Made by a program: the position numbers and the translations under genes. From assembly GCA_018336035.1 (NCBI GenBank), contig JAGXRD010000146.1, positions 1 to 64,000 on the forward strand: 64,000 bases of DNA, read 5' to 3'. This document shows positions 1 through 8,836 of this stretch, piece by piece. The notes under the pieces were generated by a model. That model saw nothing but the letters and a program-made list of their open reading frames with translations. It was not told the origin of the DNA and did not search any database. The DNA comes from Alphaproteobacteria bacterium (GTDB lineage Bacteria; Pseudomonadota; Alphaproteobacteria; Ferrovibrionales; Ferrovibrionaceae). Position 1 is the first letter of the stretch, and the number at the start of each line of letters is the position of its first letter.

Positions 1-1
1 C

Positions 2-51
2 GCCGACTGGCTGCCGCCGCCACTTTACGACCCGCCGATTCTCCGCTCCTG
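2..51 (+). CDS. possible 3' end of an upstream gene
   Basis: One frame running in from the left edge is open and ends at the TGA at 49-51, with a protein-like tail (residues ADWLPPPLYDPPILRS). It could be the C-terminus of a gene preceding cusC in the same metal operon. Only 16 residues are visible, so no function can be assigned and the call is weak. Confidence 0.3.
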
Positions 52-111
52 ACCTGACCCACGGCCCGGCTCGCAGGGCCATGTTTGACGTCTGGAGACG
101 GAGTATTTTCC

Positions 112-1389
112 ATGTTCAATCCTGTCGCATGGCGTGGCGCCGGAAGTGCCATGCTGTTGCTCACCGCCTGGTTCGGCCTGCTGGTCCCCCAGCACGCATT
201 GGCGCAGCCCGCATTGGGCAGCGAACTCTCCCCGCTGCTGGCGACCGCTCGCAGCCAGCATCCCGAAATCGCAATTGCGGCACTTGAGCGCGACATGGCA
301 GCGGCCCGCGCCTCGGCGGCCGACAGCCTGGCGGATCCGACTTTCCGGGTCGAGTTCAACGACAATACGCGCTCATCCGGCCTGCTGCCCGACCAACTCG
401 GCTACCGTAAATACATGCTGGAGCAGAGTTTCCCACTGGGCGGCAAGCGCGATCTGCGTCGTCGTATTGCAGATGCGGAGACAGCGGACGCGCAGTCGCG
501 CGAGGATCAGGTCTCCAACGAACTGGTCGCGCGGATCAAGGCGGTTCAGGCGCAGCGCCATCTCGCACAGGCGGGCCTGCGCATTCTTAGCGACCAGCGC
601 AGTTTGCTGGACCGCACTATTGAGGCGGCCGATCGCGGCTATGCGCAGGGCCGGGTCGGCCAGGAAGGTGCGCTGAACAGCCGTCTGGCCCGCAACCGCC
701 TGGAAACCGAAGTCGCGCGTCTGCAGGGCGATATCCGCCAGCTCGATGCCCGCCTGAACGGTCTGCTGGGGCGGGAGACCGGCACCGCCCTGCAGCCCCC
801 GCTTGGGCTCGCGCCGATGCCCAGGCCAGAGCGTCTGCAGTTCGAGAACCTGATGGCAGAGGCTGCCGACCGCAACCCGCAATTCCGCCAGCTGGTCGCC
901 CGCGGCAGCGGCGCCGACGCCAGGCGCCGGCTTGCCGATGCCGACTGGGTGCCGGATGTCTCGCTCGGCGTCGGCACAATCGAACAGGATTTCGGGGTGC
1001 GGGCCTATGAGGCCTACATCACCCTGAACATTCCGCTACGCGGTGGCTTGAGGGATGCCAAGAAGAGCGAAGCGATCGCCGAGCAGAGCGCCGTCAGGGT
1101 TCGGCGCCAGGCCATTGAACTGGACCTGGCCTCGAATTTCCGGGAGATGCTGGCCGGACTGGAAGCGCAGCAGCGCATCGAAAGTCTCAGCAGCGGCAGC
1201 ATCCTGTCGCAGGCGCGCGCCGCCGTCACCGCGCAGCTGCGTGCCTATGAGCAGGGCAGCGGCGGCTTTGCCGACCTGCTTCAAGCCCAGAGCCGGCTTC
1301 GCGAGGTGGAACTGGACGGAATAAGGGCCCAGGTGGAGCAACGCCGCCTGCTGGCTGAAATTGAACGTCTGGTCGGAGGTGACCTATGA
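112..1389 (+). CDS. cusC: TolC-family outer-membrane efflux channel (CusC/CzcC type)
   Basis: Predicted outer-membrane channel of a tripartite heavy-metal exporter. The 425-residue product starts with a signal peptide (hydrophobic segment about residues 13-31, cleavage near ALAQP) and continues as long amphipathic helical repeats typical of the outer membrane efflux family. There is no lipobox cysteine, unlike E. coli CusC. I chose the ATG at 112, which has a GGAGACGGAG ribosome-binding stretch upstream, over the in-frame TTG at 85. Its stop overlaps the start of the adaptor gene, so it is translationally coupled to cusB and cusA. Family is clear; Cu/Ag substrate is inferred from the neighbours. 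Confidence 0.85.
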   Translation: MFNPVAWRGAGSAMLLLTAWFGLLVPQHALAQPALGSELSPLLATARSQHPEIAIAALERDMAAARASAADSLADPTFRVEFNDNTRSSGLLPDQLGYRKYMLEQSFPLGGKRDLRRRIADAETADAQSREDQVSNELVARIKAVQAQRHLAQAGLRILSDQRSLLDRTIEAADRGYAQGRVGQEGALNSRLARNRLETEVARLQGDIRQLDARLNGLLGRETGTALQPPLGLAPMPRPERLQFENLMAEAADRNPQFRQLVARGSGADARRRLADADWVPDVSLGVGTIEQDFGVRAYEAYITLNIPLRGGLRDAKKSEAIAEQSAVRVRRQAIELDLASNFREMLAGLEAQQRIESLSSGSILSQARAAVTAQLRAYEQGSGGFADLLQAQSRLREVELDGIRAQVEQRRLLAEIERLVGGDL

Positions 1390-2717
1390 GCCGCATCCGT
1401 TTTGTCCTGGCCGGTATGGCGATCGCCGCACTGGCCGGCTCTGTGGGCTACGTTGTCGGGACCGGACTTCCCGGCGGACCGCGCGACAAGAATGCCGCGC
1501 CGGCAACGACCGCCGGTCAGCCGACCGCGGAGGCAGCCAGGCCGGAGAGGAAGCTGCTCTATTACCGCAATCCGATGGGGCTGCCCGATGTCTCACCCGT
1601 CCCGAAGAAGGACTGGATGGGGATGGACTACATCCCGGTCTACGAGGGCGAGGAGGACGCACAGGATCGCGGAATCAAGCTCAGCCCGCAGAAAATCCAG
1701 CTTCTTGGGGTGCGGACCGAACCGGCCCGCAGCCGCATGCTGTCGCGGCCGGTGCGCGCGACGGCAAGCTTCCAGTTTGACGAGCGCCGACAGGTCGATG
1801 TGACGGTCAAATATGAAGCCTGGATCGAAAGGCTGCTCGTCAATGCGACAGGAGAACCGGTCAAGGCCGGGCAGCCCCTGATGCTGGTCTACAGCCCGGC
1901 CATGGTGCAGGCCCAGGAAGAGTATCTGCTGGCCGCGCGCCTGCGCGACGAAACGCCGCCTGATGACAAAGCGGCGCGAAACGATGCGGATCGTCTCGTC
2001 CAGGGAGCCTTGGCGCGGCTGCGCAATCTCGACCTGCCCAAAACGGTGCAGGATCGGTTGGTGCGCAGCGGTCAGGTGAACCGGCAGTTTTCCATCGCGG
2101 CGCCTATTCGGGGCATCGTAATGGACAAGGCTGTGGTCGAGGGCATGCGCATCATGCCGGGCGAGCGGCTCTACCGGCTGGTGGATGACAGTCAACTCTG
2201 GCTGCAGGCCGAAGTCTTTGAGCAGGATCTCGGTCTGGTCAAACCGGGCCAGCCGGTCGAGATCGCGGTGAATGCCTATCCCAACCGCAAGTTCGCCGGA
2301 AAGGTCGCATTCATCTATCCGACGGTGAACCGGGACACCCGTACCGCCCGTGTGCGGATCGAGGTGGCCAATCCGGACGGCGCACTGAAGGCCGATATGT
2401 ATGCCTCGGTGCTGCTGAACGCCGAGGCTGTCATGGAGGAAACGCTTGCGATTCCCGATAGCGCCGTGATCGACAGCGGCCGGCGCCAGATCGTCATCGT
2501 CGATATCGGCATGGGCCGCTTCGATCCGCGCGAAGTCAGACTGGGTGCGCGGGGCGACGGTTACGTCGAGATTCGCGACGGGCTGGAGGAAGGCGAAACG
2601 GTGGTGGTACAGGCGAACTTCCTGCTCGATGCCGAAGCCAACCTGAAGGCTGCGCTGCAATCCTTCACATCGCCCCCGGCCGACCATCAATCCCATGGCC
2701 AGGGGGCACCGAAATGA
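1386..2717 (+). CDS. cusB: RND efflux periplasmic adaptor with heavy-metal-binding domain (CusB-like)
   Basis: Periplasmic membrane-fusion subunit joining the inner-membrane pump to the outer channel. It has 443 residues, an N-terminal membrane anchor (about 5-27), then at about 59-88 a heavy-metal-binding module (YYRNPMGLPD, then DWMGMDYIPVYEGE) characteristic of CusB-type adaptors, followed by barrel-sandwich and beta-barrel domains. The ATG overlaps the cusC stop, and its own stop overlaps the cusA start (1386-1389 and 2714-2717), so the three genes form one compact operon. The methionine-rich module supports Cu(I)/Ag(I) rather than Zn/Co/Cd. Confidence 0.88.
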   Translation: MSRIRFVLAGMAIAALAGSVGYVVGTGLPGGPRDKNAAPATTAGQPTAEAARPERKLLYYRNPMGLPDVSPVPKKDWMGMDYIPVYEGEEDAQDRGIKLSPQKIQLLGVRTEPARSRMLSRPVRATASFQFDERRQVDVTVKYEAWIERLLVNATGEPVKAGQPLMLVYSPAMVQAQEEYLLAARLRDETPPDDKAARNDADRLVQGALARLRNLDLPKTVQDRLVRSGQVNRQFSIAAPIRGIVMDKAVVEGMRIMPGERLYRLVDDSQLWLQAEVFEQDLGLVKPGQPVEIAVNAYPNRKFAGKVAFIYPTVNRDTRTARVRIEVANPDGALKADMYASVLLNAEAVMEETLAIPDSAVIDSGRRQIVIVDIGMGRFDPREVRLGARGDGYVEIRDGLEEGETVVVQANFLLDAEANLKAALQSFTSPPADHQSHGQGAPK

Positions 2718-5700
2718 TTGCCGCCCTGATCCGCTGGTCGACCCGCAACATCTTCCTGGTGCTGTTTGCGACGCTGTTTCTGAGTGCGGCTGGCGTTGTC
2801 GCATTAAGCCGGCTGCCGCTCGATGCCATTCCGGACCTCTCTGATACCCAGGTGATCGTCTACACCGAGTATCCGGGTCAGGCACCGCAGGTGGTGGAGG
2901 ATCAGGTCACCTATCCGCTCACCTCGGCGATGCTGAACGTGCCCAGGTCCAAGGTAGTGCGCGGTTTCTCCTACTTCGGCGTGTCCTTCGTTTATGTGAT
3001 CTTCGAGGAGGGGACCGATCTCTACTGGGCACGCAGCCGGGTGCTGGAATATCTGAATTTCGCTGCCAAGCGGCTTCCCGCCGGACTCACACCGGCGCTC
3101 GGACCGGATGCGACCGGTGTCGGCTGGGTCTACCAGTATGCCGTCACCGGAGCGCAGAAGACGCTGGCCGAGTTGCGCAGCCTGCAGGACTGGAATTTCC
3201 GCTACCTGCTATCGAAATCCGAGGGCGTCGCCGAAATCGCCTCGGCCGGCGGCTTTGTGAAGCAGTATCAGGTCACCGTCGATCCGCGCAAATTGCAGGC
3301 CTTCAACATCCCGCTCGAACGGGTCGCCGAGGCGATCCGGCAAAGCAACCGGGATGTCGGCGGCCGGGTGATCGAGATGGCCGAGACCGAATTCATGGTC
3401 CGCGGCCGCGGTTACCTGCGCAGCTTGTCCGACATCGGCCAGATCGTGCTGAAGGCCGAAGGCGGCACGCCGGTGCGCCTATTCGATGTCGCCCGGATTG
3501 AACTGGGGCCAGATGAGCGCCGCGGCATCACCGAGCTGAATGGCGAGGGCGAAGTGGTGAGCGGCACCGTTGTCCAGCGCGCCGGTCAGAATGCGCTCGC
3601 CGTGATCGACGGGGTGAAAGCGCGCATCGATGAGATGAAGGCGAGCCTGCCGGAAGGCGTCGAGATCGTGACGGTCTACGACCGCTCGGAACTGATCCGC
3701 CGGGCGGTCGCCACGCTCAAATCCACGTTGATCGAAGAATCGATCGTGGTGGCGCTCGTCTGCTTTGTCTTCCTGCTGCATGTCCGCAGCGCGCTGGTTG
3801 CCATCGTGACCCTGCCGGTCGGCATCCTGATCGCGATCATCCTGATGGAGGCCTTTGGTATTACCTCCAACATCATGAGCCTGGGCGGCATTGCGATCGC
3901 CGTTGGTGCCATGGTCGATGCCGCTATCGTGATGATCGAGAATGCGCATAAAAGGCTGGAACGGGCCAGCCCGGATGCGGATCGGGTCAAGGTGCTGACC
4001 GAGGCAGCCGTGGAGGTCGGGCCGTCGCTTTTCTTCAGCCTGCTGATCATCACGGTGTCCTTCATCCCGATCTTCGCACTTGAGGCCCAGGAGGGCCGGC
4101 TGTTCAAGCCGCTGGCTTATACCAAGACCTTCGCCATGGCGGGCGCAGCCCTGCTCTCGGTGACACTCGTACCGGCGCTGATGGTGTTGCTGATCCGTGG
4201 CAAAATAGTGCCCGAACACCGCAACCCGGTGAACCGGCTGCTCATCGCAGCCTACCGGCCGGTGATCGACCTGGTGCTCCGCGCCAAGGGACTGACGATC
4301 GCGATCGCCATTCTGGCTCTGGGCTTGAGCTGGATTCCGTTGTCCCGCATCGGCACGGAATTCATGCCGAACCTGAATGAAGGCACTATCCAGTATATGC
4401 CGGTCACCCTGCCGGGACTTTCGATCTCCAAGGCGGCCGAACTGCTGCAGACCCAGAACAAGATCATCAAGAGTTTCCAGGAGGTGGATAGCGTCTTCGG
4501 CAAGGCCGGCCGAATAAATTCGGCGACCGATCCGGCGCCGACTGAGATGTTCGAGACCGTGATCAACCTGAAACCGCAGTCGGAATGGCGACCCGGCGTG
4601 ACCGTCGACAGTCTGATCCGGGAAATGGACCAGGCGCTGCAGATTCCCGGCGTGTCGAATGCCTGGACCATGCCGATCAAGATGCGCACCGACATGCTCT
4701 CGACCGGCATCCGCACCACGCTCGGCATCAAGCTGTTCGGTCCAGATCTCGCCGAACTCGATGGCCTCGCCAGGCAGGTCGAGACCAGCCTGCGCAAAGT
4801 CCAGGGCACGTCGAGCGCCTTTGCCGAGCGCGTGATCGGCGGCTACTACCTCACCATCGAGCCAGACCGCCTGGCGCTCGCGCGGCATGGAGTGACCGTC
4901 GACACCTTACAGAATGTCATCGCCATGGCGCTGGGCGGCGAACTGGTCACCAGCACAGTAGAGGGCCGGGAGCGCTATGGCGTGATCATCCGCTACCCGC
5001 GCGAATTGCGGTCCAGCCCCCAGGCCATCGCCCGCGAAGTCCTGGTGCCGTTGCCCAATGGCGCCATGGTGCCGCTCGGGCAACTGGCCAGCACCAAGCT
5101 GGAACAGGGGCCGACCGGGATCCGCACCGAGAATGCCCAGCTCGCGGTCTATGTCTTTATCGACATGCAGGGTCGCGATATCGGCTCCTATGTCGCCGAC
5201 GCCCAGGCGCTGCTGGCCCGCGAGGTGCATTTGCCGAAGGGCGTGACGCTCGCCTGGAGCGGCCAGTATGAGTACCTGGAACGCGCCAAGCAGCGCCTCA
5301 GCGTCGTCGTACCGGCGACGCTCTTCGTCATCATGCTGCTGCTCTACCTCAATTTCCGGCGGATGACCGAAACCCTGATCGTGATGCTGAGCCTGCCTTT
5401 TGCCCTGATCGGCGGGCTCTGGCTGATGGACTGGATGGGCTTCAACTTCAGCGTGGCGGTCGCCGTCGGCTTCATTGCGCTGGCGGGTGTCGCCGCCGAA
5501 ACCGGGGTGATCATGCTGATCTACCTCGATCATGCGCTACGCGACCGGCAGGCGCTCTGCCGCACCGAAGAGCGAGCCTTTACGAAAGAAGACCTGCGGG
5601 CGGCGATCGTCGAGGGCGCCGTCGACCGCGTGCGACCAAAGGCCATGACAGTGATCACCATCATGGCTGGCCTGCTGCCGATCCTGTGGATCACTGGGAC

Positions 5701-5830
5701 TGGCTCGGAAGTCATGCAACGCATCGCCGTGCCGATGATCGGCGGCATGGTGTCGTCCACCTTGCTTACCCTGATCGTTATCCCCGCGATTTATGCCCTG
5801 ATCAAGCAACGCAACATTCCAATGATGTGA
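2714..5830 (+). CDS. cusA: Heavy-metal RND efflux pump (CusA family)
   Basis: Inner-membrane proton-driven pump of 1038 residues, the usual family length, with the normal RND plan of two blocks of transmembrane helices around two large periplasmic loops. The three methionines that relay Cu(I)/Ag(I) in E. coli CusA (M573, M623, M672) have clear counterparts here: Met562 (in QYMPVTLPG), Met612 (in TEMFETV) and Met661 (in TDMLSTG). That favours monovalent copper or silver over Czc substrates. It is the last gene of the overlapping cusCBA set, followed after 11 bases by a DUF411 gene. Confidence 0.92.
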   Translation: MIAALIRWSTRNIFLVLFATLFLSAAGVVALSRLPLDAIPDLSDTQVIVYTEYPGQAPQVVEDQVTYPLTSAMLNVPRSKVVRGFSYFGVSFVYVIFEEGTDLYWARSRVLEYLNFAAKRLPAGLTPALGPDATGVGWVYQYAVTGAQKTLAELRSLQDWNFRYLLSKSEGVAEIASAGGFVKQYQVTVDPRKLQAFNIPLERVAEAIRQSNRDVGGRVIEMAETEFMVRGRGYLRSLSDIGQIVLKAEGGTPVRLFDVARIELGPDERRGITELNGEGEVVSGTVVQRAGQNALAVIDGVKARIDEMKASLPEGVEIVTVYDRSELIRRAVATLKSTLIEESIVVALVCFVFLLHVRSALVAIVTLPVGILIAIILMEAFGITSNIMSLGGIAIAVGAMVDAAIVMIENAHKRLERASPDADRVKVLTEAAVEVGPSLFFSLLIITVSFIPIFALEAQEGRLFKPLAYTKTFAMAGAALLSVTLVPALMVLLIRGKIVPEHRNPVNRLLIAAYRPVIDLVLRAKGLTIAIAILALGLSWIPLSRIGTEFMPNLNEGTIQYMPVTLPGLSISKAAELLQTQNKIIKSFQEVDSVFGKAGRINSATDPAPTEMFETVINLKPQSEWRPGVTVDSLIREMDQALQIPGVSNAWTMPIKMRTDMLSTGIRTTLGIKLFGPDLAELDGLARQVETSLRKVQGTSSAFAERVIGGYYLTIEPDRLALARHGVTVDTLQNVIAMALGGELVTSTVEGRERYGVIIRYPRELRSSPQAIAREVLVPLPNGAMVPLGQLASTKLEQGPTGIRTENAQLAVYVFIDMQGRDIGSYVADAQALLAREVHLPKGVTLAWSGQYEYLERAKQRLSVVVPATLFVIMLLLYLNFRRMTETLIVMLSLPFALIGGLWLMDWMGFNFSVAVAVGFIALAGVAAETGVIMLIYLDHALRDRQALCRTEERAFTKEDLRAAIVEGAVDRVRPKAMTVITIMAGLLPILWITGTGSEVMQRIAVPMIGGMVSSTLLTLIVIPAIYALIKQRNIPMM

Positions 5831-5841
5831 AGGAGACCACC

Positions 5842-6288
5842 ATGAACCGTCGCGCTTTTCTGATGCTGACCCTTTCAGCCACTGTACTTCCCATCGTCCC
5901 GGTCCGGGCGACGGAGGCCATCCATGTGCTGAAAACCTCGAGCTGTGGCTGCTGCAACGCCTGGATCACCCATCTGCGCAAGGCCGGTTTCCAAGTCACT
6001 GCCAAGGACGTCCCAATGGCCGTCCTCAACCAGGAAAAGCTCAATGCCGGGCTCACGCCGGAGCTTTCTTCCTGCCATACCGCCCGGGTTGGAGGTTATG
6101 TGATCGAAGGCCATGTCCCGGCAGACGACATCAAGCGGCTGCTGCTGGAGCGGCCGGACGCACTCGGCCTGACGGTGCCCGGTATGCCCGAAGGCTCGCC
6201 CGGCATGGAGACCGGAGAGACGGACGCTTACGAAGTTTTACTGTTTGCCAAGGGCGGAACGACAACGGTCTATGCCCGTTATTCATAG
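5842..6288 (+). CDS. DUF411 periplasmic metal-binding protein
   Basis: The 148-residue exported protein begins with a signal peptide (about residues 1-24, ending VRATEA) and carries a cysteine cluster (Cys35, Cys37, Cys38 in SSCGCCNAW), followed by the conserved HTARVGGYVIEGHVP region of DUF411. DUF411 proteins often accompany copper and silver resistance operons and are thought to bind metal in the periplasm. The start at 5842 has AAGGAGACCACC just upstream; the longer in-frame extension from 5686 overlaps cusA and is not used. Very likely co-transcribed with cusCBA. Confidence 0.85.
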   Translation: MNRRAFLMLTLSATVLPIVPVRATEAIHVLKTSSCGCCNAWITHLRKAGFQVTAKDVPMAVLNQEKLNAGLTPELSSCHTARVGGYVIEGHVPADDIKRLLLERPDALGLTVPGMPEGSPGMETGETDAYEVLLFAKGGTTTVYARYS

Positions 6289-6319
6289 ACCGGTCTGATC
6301 ACGGTCCTGGAGGCATGCC

Positions 6320-6811
6320 ATGGCGCATCATTCGCACGAGATGCATAAATCCCACTACTTACGCTTCGCCGCCGAACTGGCGGTCGATTTCGTCATCATG
6401 TACCTGGTCATGTATACCATGATCAATTCGCTTTCGAATTTCCATTTCAACCTCAACAACGTCTACATGACCCTGATGATGGTCGCCCCCATGGCTCTCG
6501 TCATGCTTGTCGCCATGCGCTCGATGTTCCCCATACAGCGTCTGAATTGGACGATCGTTGCCGTGGCCGCACTTGTATTCATCGGCAGCTATGTCGGCAT
6601 GCGCACACAGGCAGCCGTCGGAAATGCCGAATTCGTGCGCTCCATGATCCCGCATCATTCGGGCGCCATCCTGATGTGCCGTGAGGCCGCAATTACGGAT
6701 GCGGAACTGGCCGATCTGTGTCAGCAGATCATCAAGAGCCAGCAGGAGGAGATCGACCAGATGGAGCGCATCCTGGATCGACTCCGATCTCCAAGGCGCA
6801 ACCAAGGATGA
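6320..6811 (+). CDS. DUF305 membrane protein
   Basis: The 163-residue protein has three predicted membrane helices (about residues 16-35, 49-66 and 75-92), then a short C-terminal DUF305/ferritin-like helical segment with MIPHHSGAILMC and a closing QQEEIDQMERIL helix. Proteins with this architecture commonly sit in copper-resistance clusters; the HHxxAI signature is a likely metal site. RBS CTGGAGG lies upstream of the ATG. It is the last gene of the metal island before the backbone. Confidence 0.82.
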   Translation: MAHHSHEMHKSHYLRFAAELAVDFVIMYLVMYTMINSLSNFHFNLNNVYMTLMMVAPMALVMLVAMRSMFPIQRLNWTIVAVAALVFIGSYVGMRTQAAVGNAEFVRSMIPHHSGAILMCREAAITDAELADLCQQIIKSQQEEIDQMERILDRLRSPRRNQG

Positions 6812-7041
6812 AGTCCGATAATACTGAAACGATTTTGTGAACTTTGATCCTAGTAGCGCTTACCCAAAGCGTTAGGCTTCCAATTGCTACGAAGTTGTTA
6901 TTTACCCAGGGAATGGTGCCCTGAAGGTCTCGGTTCTCGTGATCAAAGTACGTCTTGGATTTGAGGGCACCGAATTACTGAAATTCAACTCGGCATGAAC
7001 TCAGCTTGGTTTAATCGCGAAAGCCGGTTGCAAGCCAATTT
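6812..7041. other. intergenic stretch with paired inverted repeats
   Basis: No gene seen. An 8-bp inverted repeat GGTGCCCT (6915-6922) / AGGGCACC (6964-6971) encloses about 40 bases. A second pair, CTTTGATC near 6843 and GATCAAAG near 6942, is also inverted. Base composition is poorer in GC than both flanks. It separates the metal operon from the convergent plasmid operon and could be a module boundary. Confidence 0.4.
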
Positions 7042-7803
7042 TTAAAAGCGGAACCGGTTACGTTGAAGCCGCCTTGAATATTGCTGAAAAGATTGAGACG
7101 GCTGGGCCGGCGATAGCCGAGGTGCTTGCTGCGGCGGATTGAAGAAAGCGCGCTGCAGAGCGCCGCCCTTATGCATCAAGTTGATGAATGCCTCTGTATA
7201 AACTGGCGTCAATAGCACGCGCCGTTTCGGCTCTGGATGCAGCTGCCAAAGCACCGGCTTACCGAAAGCAGATTGGTCAGCATCAGTTGTGCCGAAATCG
7301 AAGAGGACGTCGACCGGTCGGCCGATCCAGTCACGCAGCAGGGCGCACTCGCTCTCGAATCCCGTGAAACCTAGCGGCTTCTGGCTGATCATTCTGAGCG
7401 TCTTGGCAAAACTCTGCTGGTCTCTCTTCCGCCGTAGGCCGTCGACTATCCAGATCATGGATTTGTAGAAGGCTTCGCGCGATGCACGTTCGATATCTGA
7501 AATCGGCGAGTGTTGGAACTCCAAAACGCAGTCGTTGGGCAGTTTTACGTCGGCGATATGCTTTTCATCGTTCTGGCCAACATGCACATTCTCTTGCCAT
7601 TCGATCGGGAAACGGTTCTTCCAAGCTATGTGCCATTCCGTTTCTTCCCACCATGGATCGCAGTGGCGCTGGCCACGATGCGCCCAATGGTTGGCCCGAA
7701 TATTTCCGCACTTCGGAATCAACGGCGATCTGCACTGCTGGCAGATGCCGGCTAGGCCGGGGGCCGCCTCGCAGCGTATGTCATTTACGAGTGCAAGCCG
7801 CAT
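7042..7803 (-). CDS. CoiA-like competence/nuclease-fold protein
   Basis: The 253-residue protein has an N-terminal cysteine-rich element (CQQCRSPLIPKCG) followed by ANHWAH, then a core containing ADVKLPNDCVLEFQHSPIS and WIVDG. That is the arrangement of CoiA-like proteins, which carry a PD-(D/E)XK-type nuclease core (Asp, then ExQ-like). In naturally competent bacteria CoiA acts after DNA uptake; plasmid copies have unknown roles. It is the last gene of a leftward operon, 31 bases after the recombinase stop. Confidence 0.65.
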   Translation of the reverse strand: MRLALVNDIRCEAAPGLAGICQQCRSPLIPKCGNIRANHWAHRGQRHCDPWWEETEWHIAWKNRFPIEWQENVHVGQNDEKHIADVKLPNDCVLEFQHSPISDIERASREAFYKSMIWIVDGLRRKRDQQSFAKTLRMISQKPLGFTGFESECALLRDWIGRPVDVLFDFGTTDADQSAFGKPVLWQLHPEPKRRVLLTPVYTEAFINLMHKGGALQRAFFNPPQQAPRLSPAQPSQSFQQYSRRLQRNRFRF

Positions 7804-7834
7804 GATCCGCTCCTGTTGGAGGTATAGGACCAGG

Positions 7835-8836
7835 CTATTTCGACTGCTTCCTGGCCAGCTCTGCCATACCGCCCGAAGCGGCAGCCGCCTTTCTATTATA
7901 GTGTACGGGCATTCGCGGATCTTTCCAGCTACCTGCTCTCATGATTCGGCCAAGGTCGACGTTCTCGGCGTGCAGATCCTGGCAAGCGCCTATCCTGGTG
8001 CTGTGGCTGGAATAGGCTTCGCCGGCGTCCTGGCCGCCGGCTTGGGCCATCATCTTCTTGTAGATCAGGCTGACTGCCTGCAGGGATAGGGGCGCGTTTA
8101 CTGGCGAGCCGGTCGAGCTCAGTGACCAGAAGATGAAGCCTTTACGGACTTTGATCAGTGATAACCACTTCGTCACAAATTGAAGCGTGCGCGGGCGGAG
8201 GTATTTGTAGTCCCCTTCCCCTTCCTGGTCCGACTTGGACCGGCGAACCTTGATAACCGCGGCGCCGTCGTCAATCGGCTCGATGTCTTCTGCGCGAAGG
8301 CGGGCAAGCTCGCTGCCGCGGAGCATTGTGTCGTAGGCGACCATGATGAGTGCCAGATCGCGAATATCCATGGTGCGGAATCGGCGTTGACGGCTGATCG
8401 GGTCGATCCAGCCTGTATTGCTGATGATCCGCTCGATGTCTTCATAGTGTATGGGCCGGGCCTGGTCCTGCTCTACGCCTTTTGACCGGCGCATGGCGCG
8501 CATATGCAGTTTTACAAACTTGTCGTCCAGTACGGGGGCGGCGTCTGCAGCTAGGTTCATGGTGTTAAGCGACTGGACATATCGCTTGATGGAGGCAGGT
8601 TTGTATCGAGTGGCCAGGTAGTCGATATACTGGCAGACATTCTCGGCTGTCGCCGGCACCGAAAGCTTGTTCTCCTGCCGGCACCAGGTTAGCCACAGGC
8701 GAATATCGAAGCGATATGCAGCTATTGTGTTCGGGGAGTAAGCCTGTTCTGCAGCTGCAAACCATTTCTTGGCAGCCTGAACGTGCTTTTGCACCTGCGG
8801 GTCGTTGGTATCTACAAGCTGAAGGTCGGTTGTCAT
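7835..8836 (-). CDS. Tyrosine recombinase (site-specific integrase)
   Basis: The 333-residue protein has an N-terminal SAM-like core-binding domain (about residues 15-110: YSPNTIAAYRFDIRLWLTWC) and a C-terminal catalytic domain with the Arg (LRGSELARLR), HxxR (HSTR) and a terminal Tyr at about 313 (PVHYNRKAA). Such enzymes perform plasmid resolution or integrative recombination. The ATG at 8836 overlaps the upstream stop as ATGA, so it is translationally coupled to the DUF1173-like gene; the 20-residue in-frame extension upstream is less likely. No att site was recognised nearby. Confidence 0.82.
   Translation of the reverse strand: MTTDLQLVDTNDPQVQKHVQAAKKWFAAAEQAYSPNTIAAYRFDIRLWLTWCRQENKLSVPATAENVCQYIDYLATRYKPASIKRYVQSLNTMNLAADAAPVLDDKFVKLHMRAMRRSKGVEQDQARPIHYEDIERIISNTGWIDPISRQRRFRTMDIRDLALIMVAYDTMLRGSELARLRAEDIEPIDDGAAVIKVRRSKSDQEGEGDYKYLRPRTLQFVTKWLSLIKVRKGFIFWSLSSTGSPVNAPLSLQAVSLIYKKMMAQAGGQDAGEAYSSHSTRIGACQDLHAENVDLGRIMRAGSWKDPRMPVHYNRKAAAASGGMAELARKQSK

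Noticed and set aside
1593..4888. Long minus-strand open frames opposite cusB and cusA
   Set aside because: Antisense shadows rich in His, Asp and Arg with no domain or ribosome-binding site.
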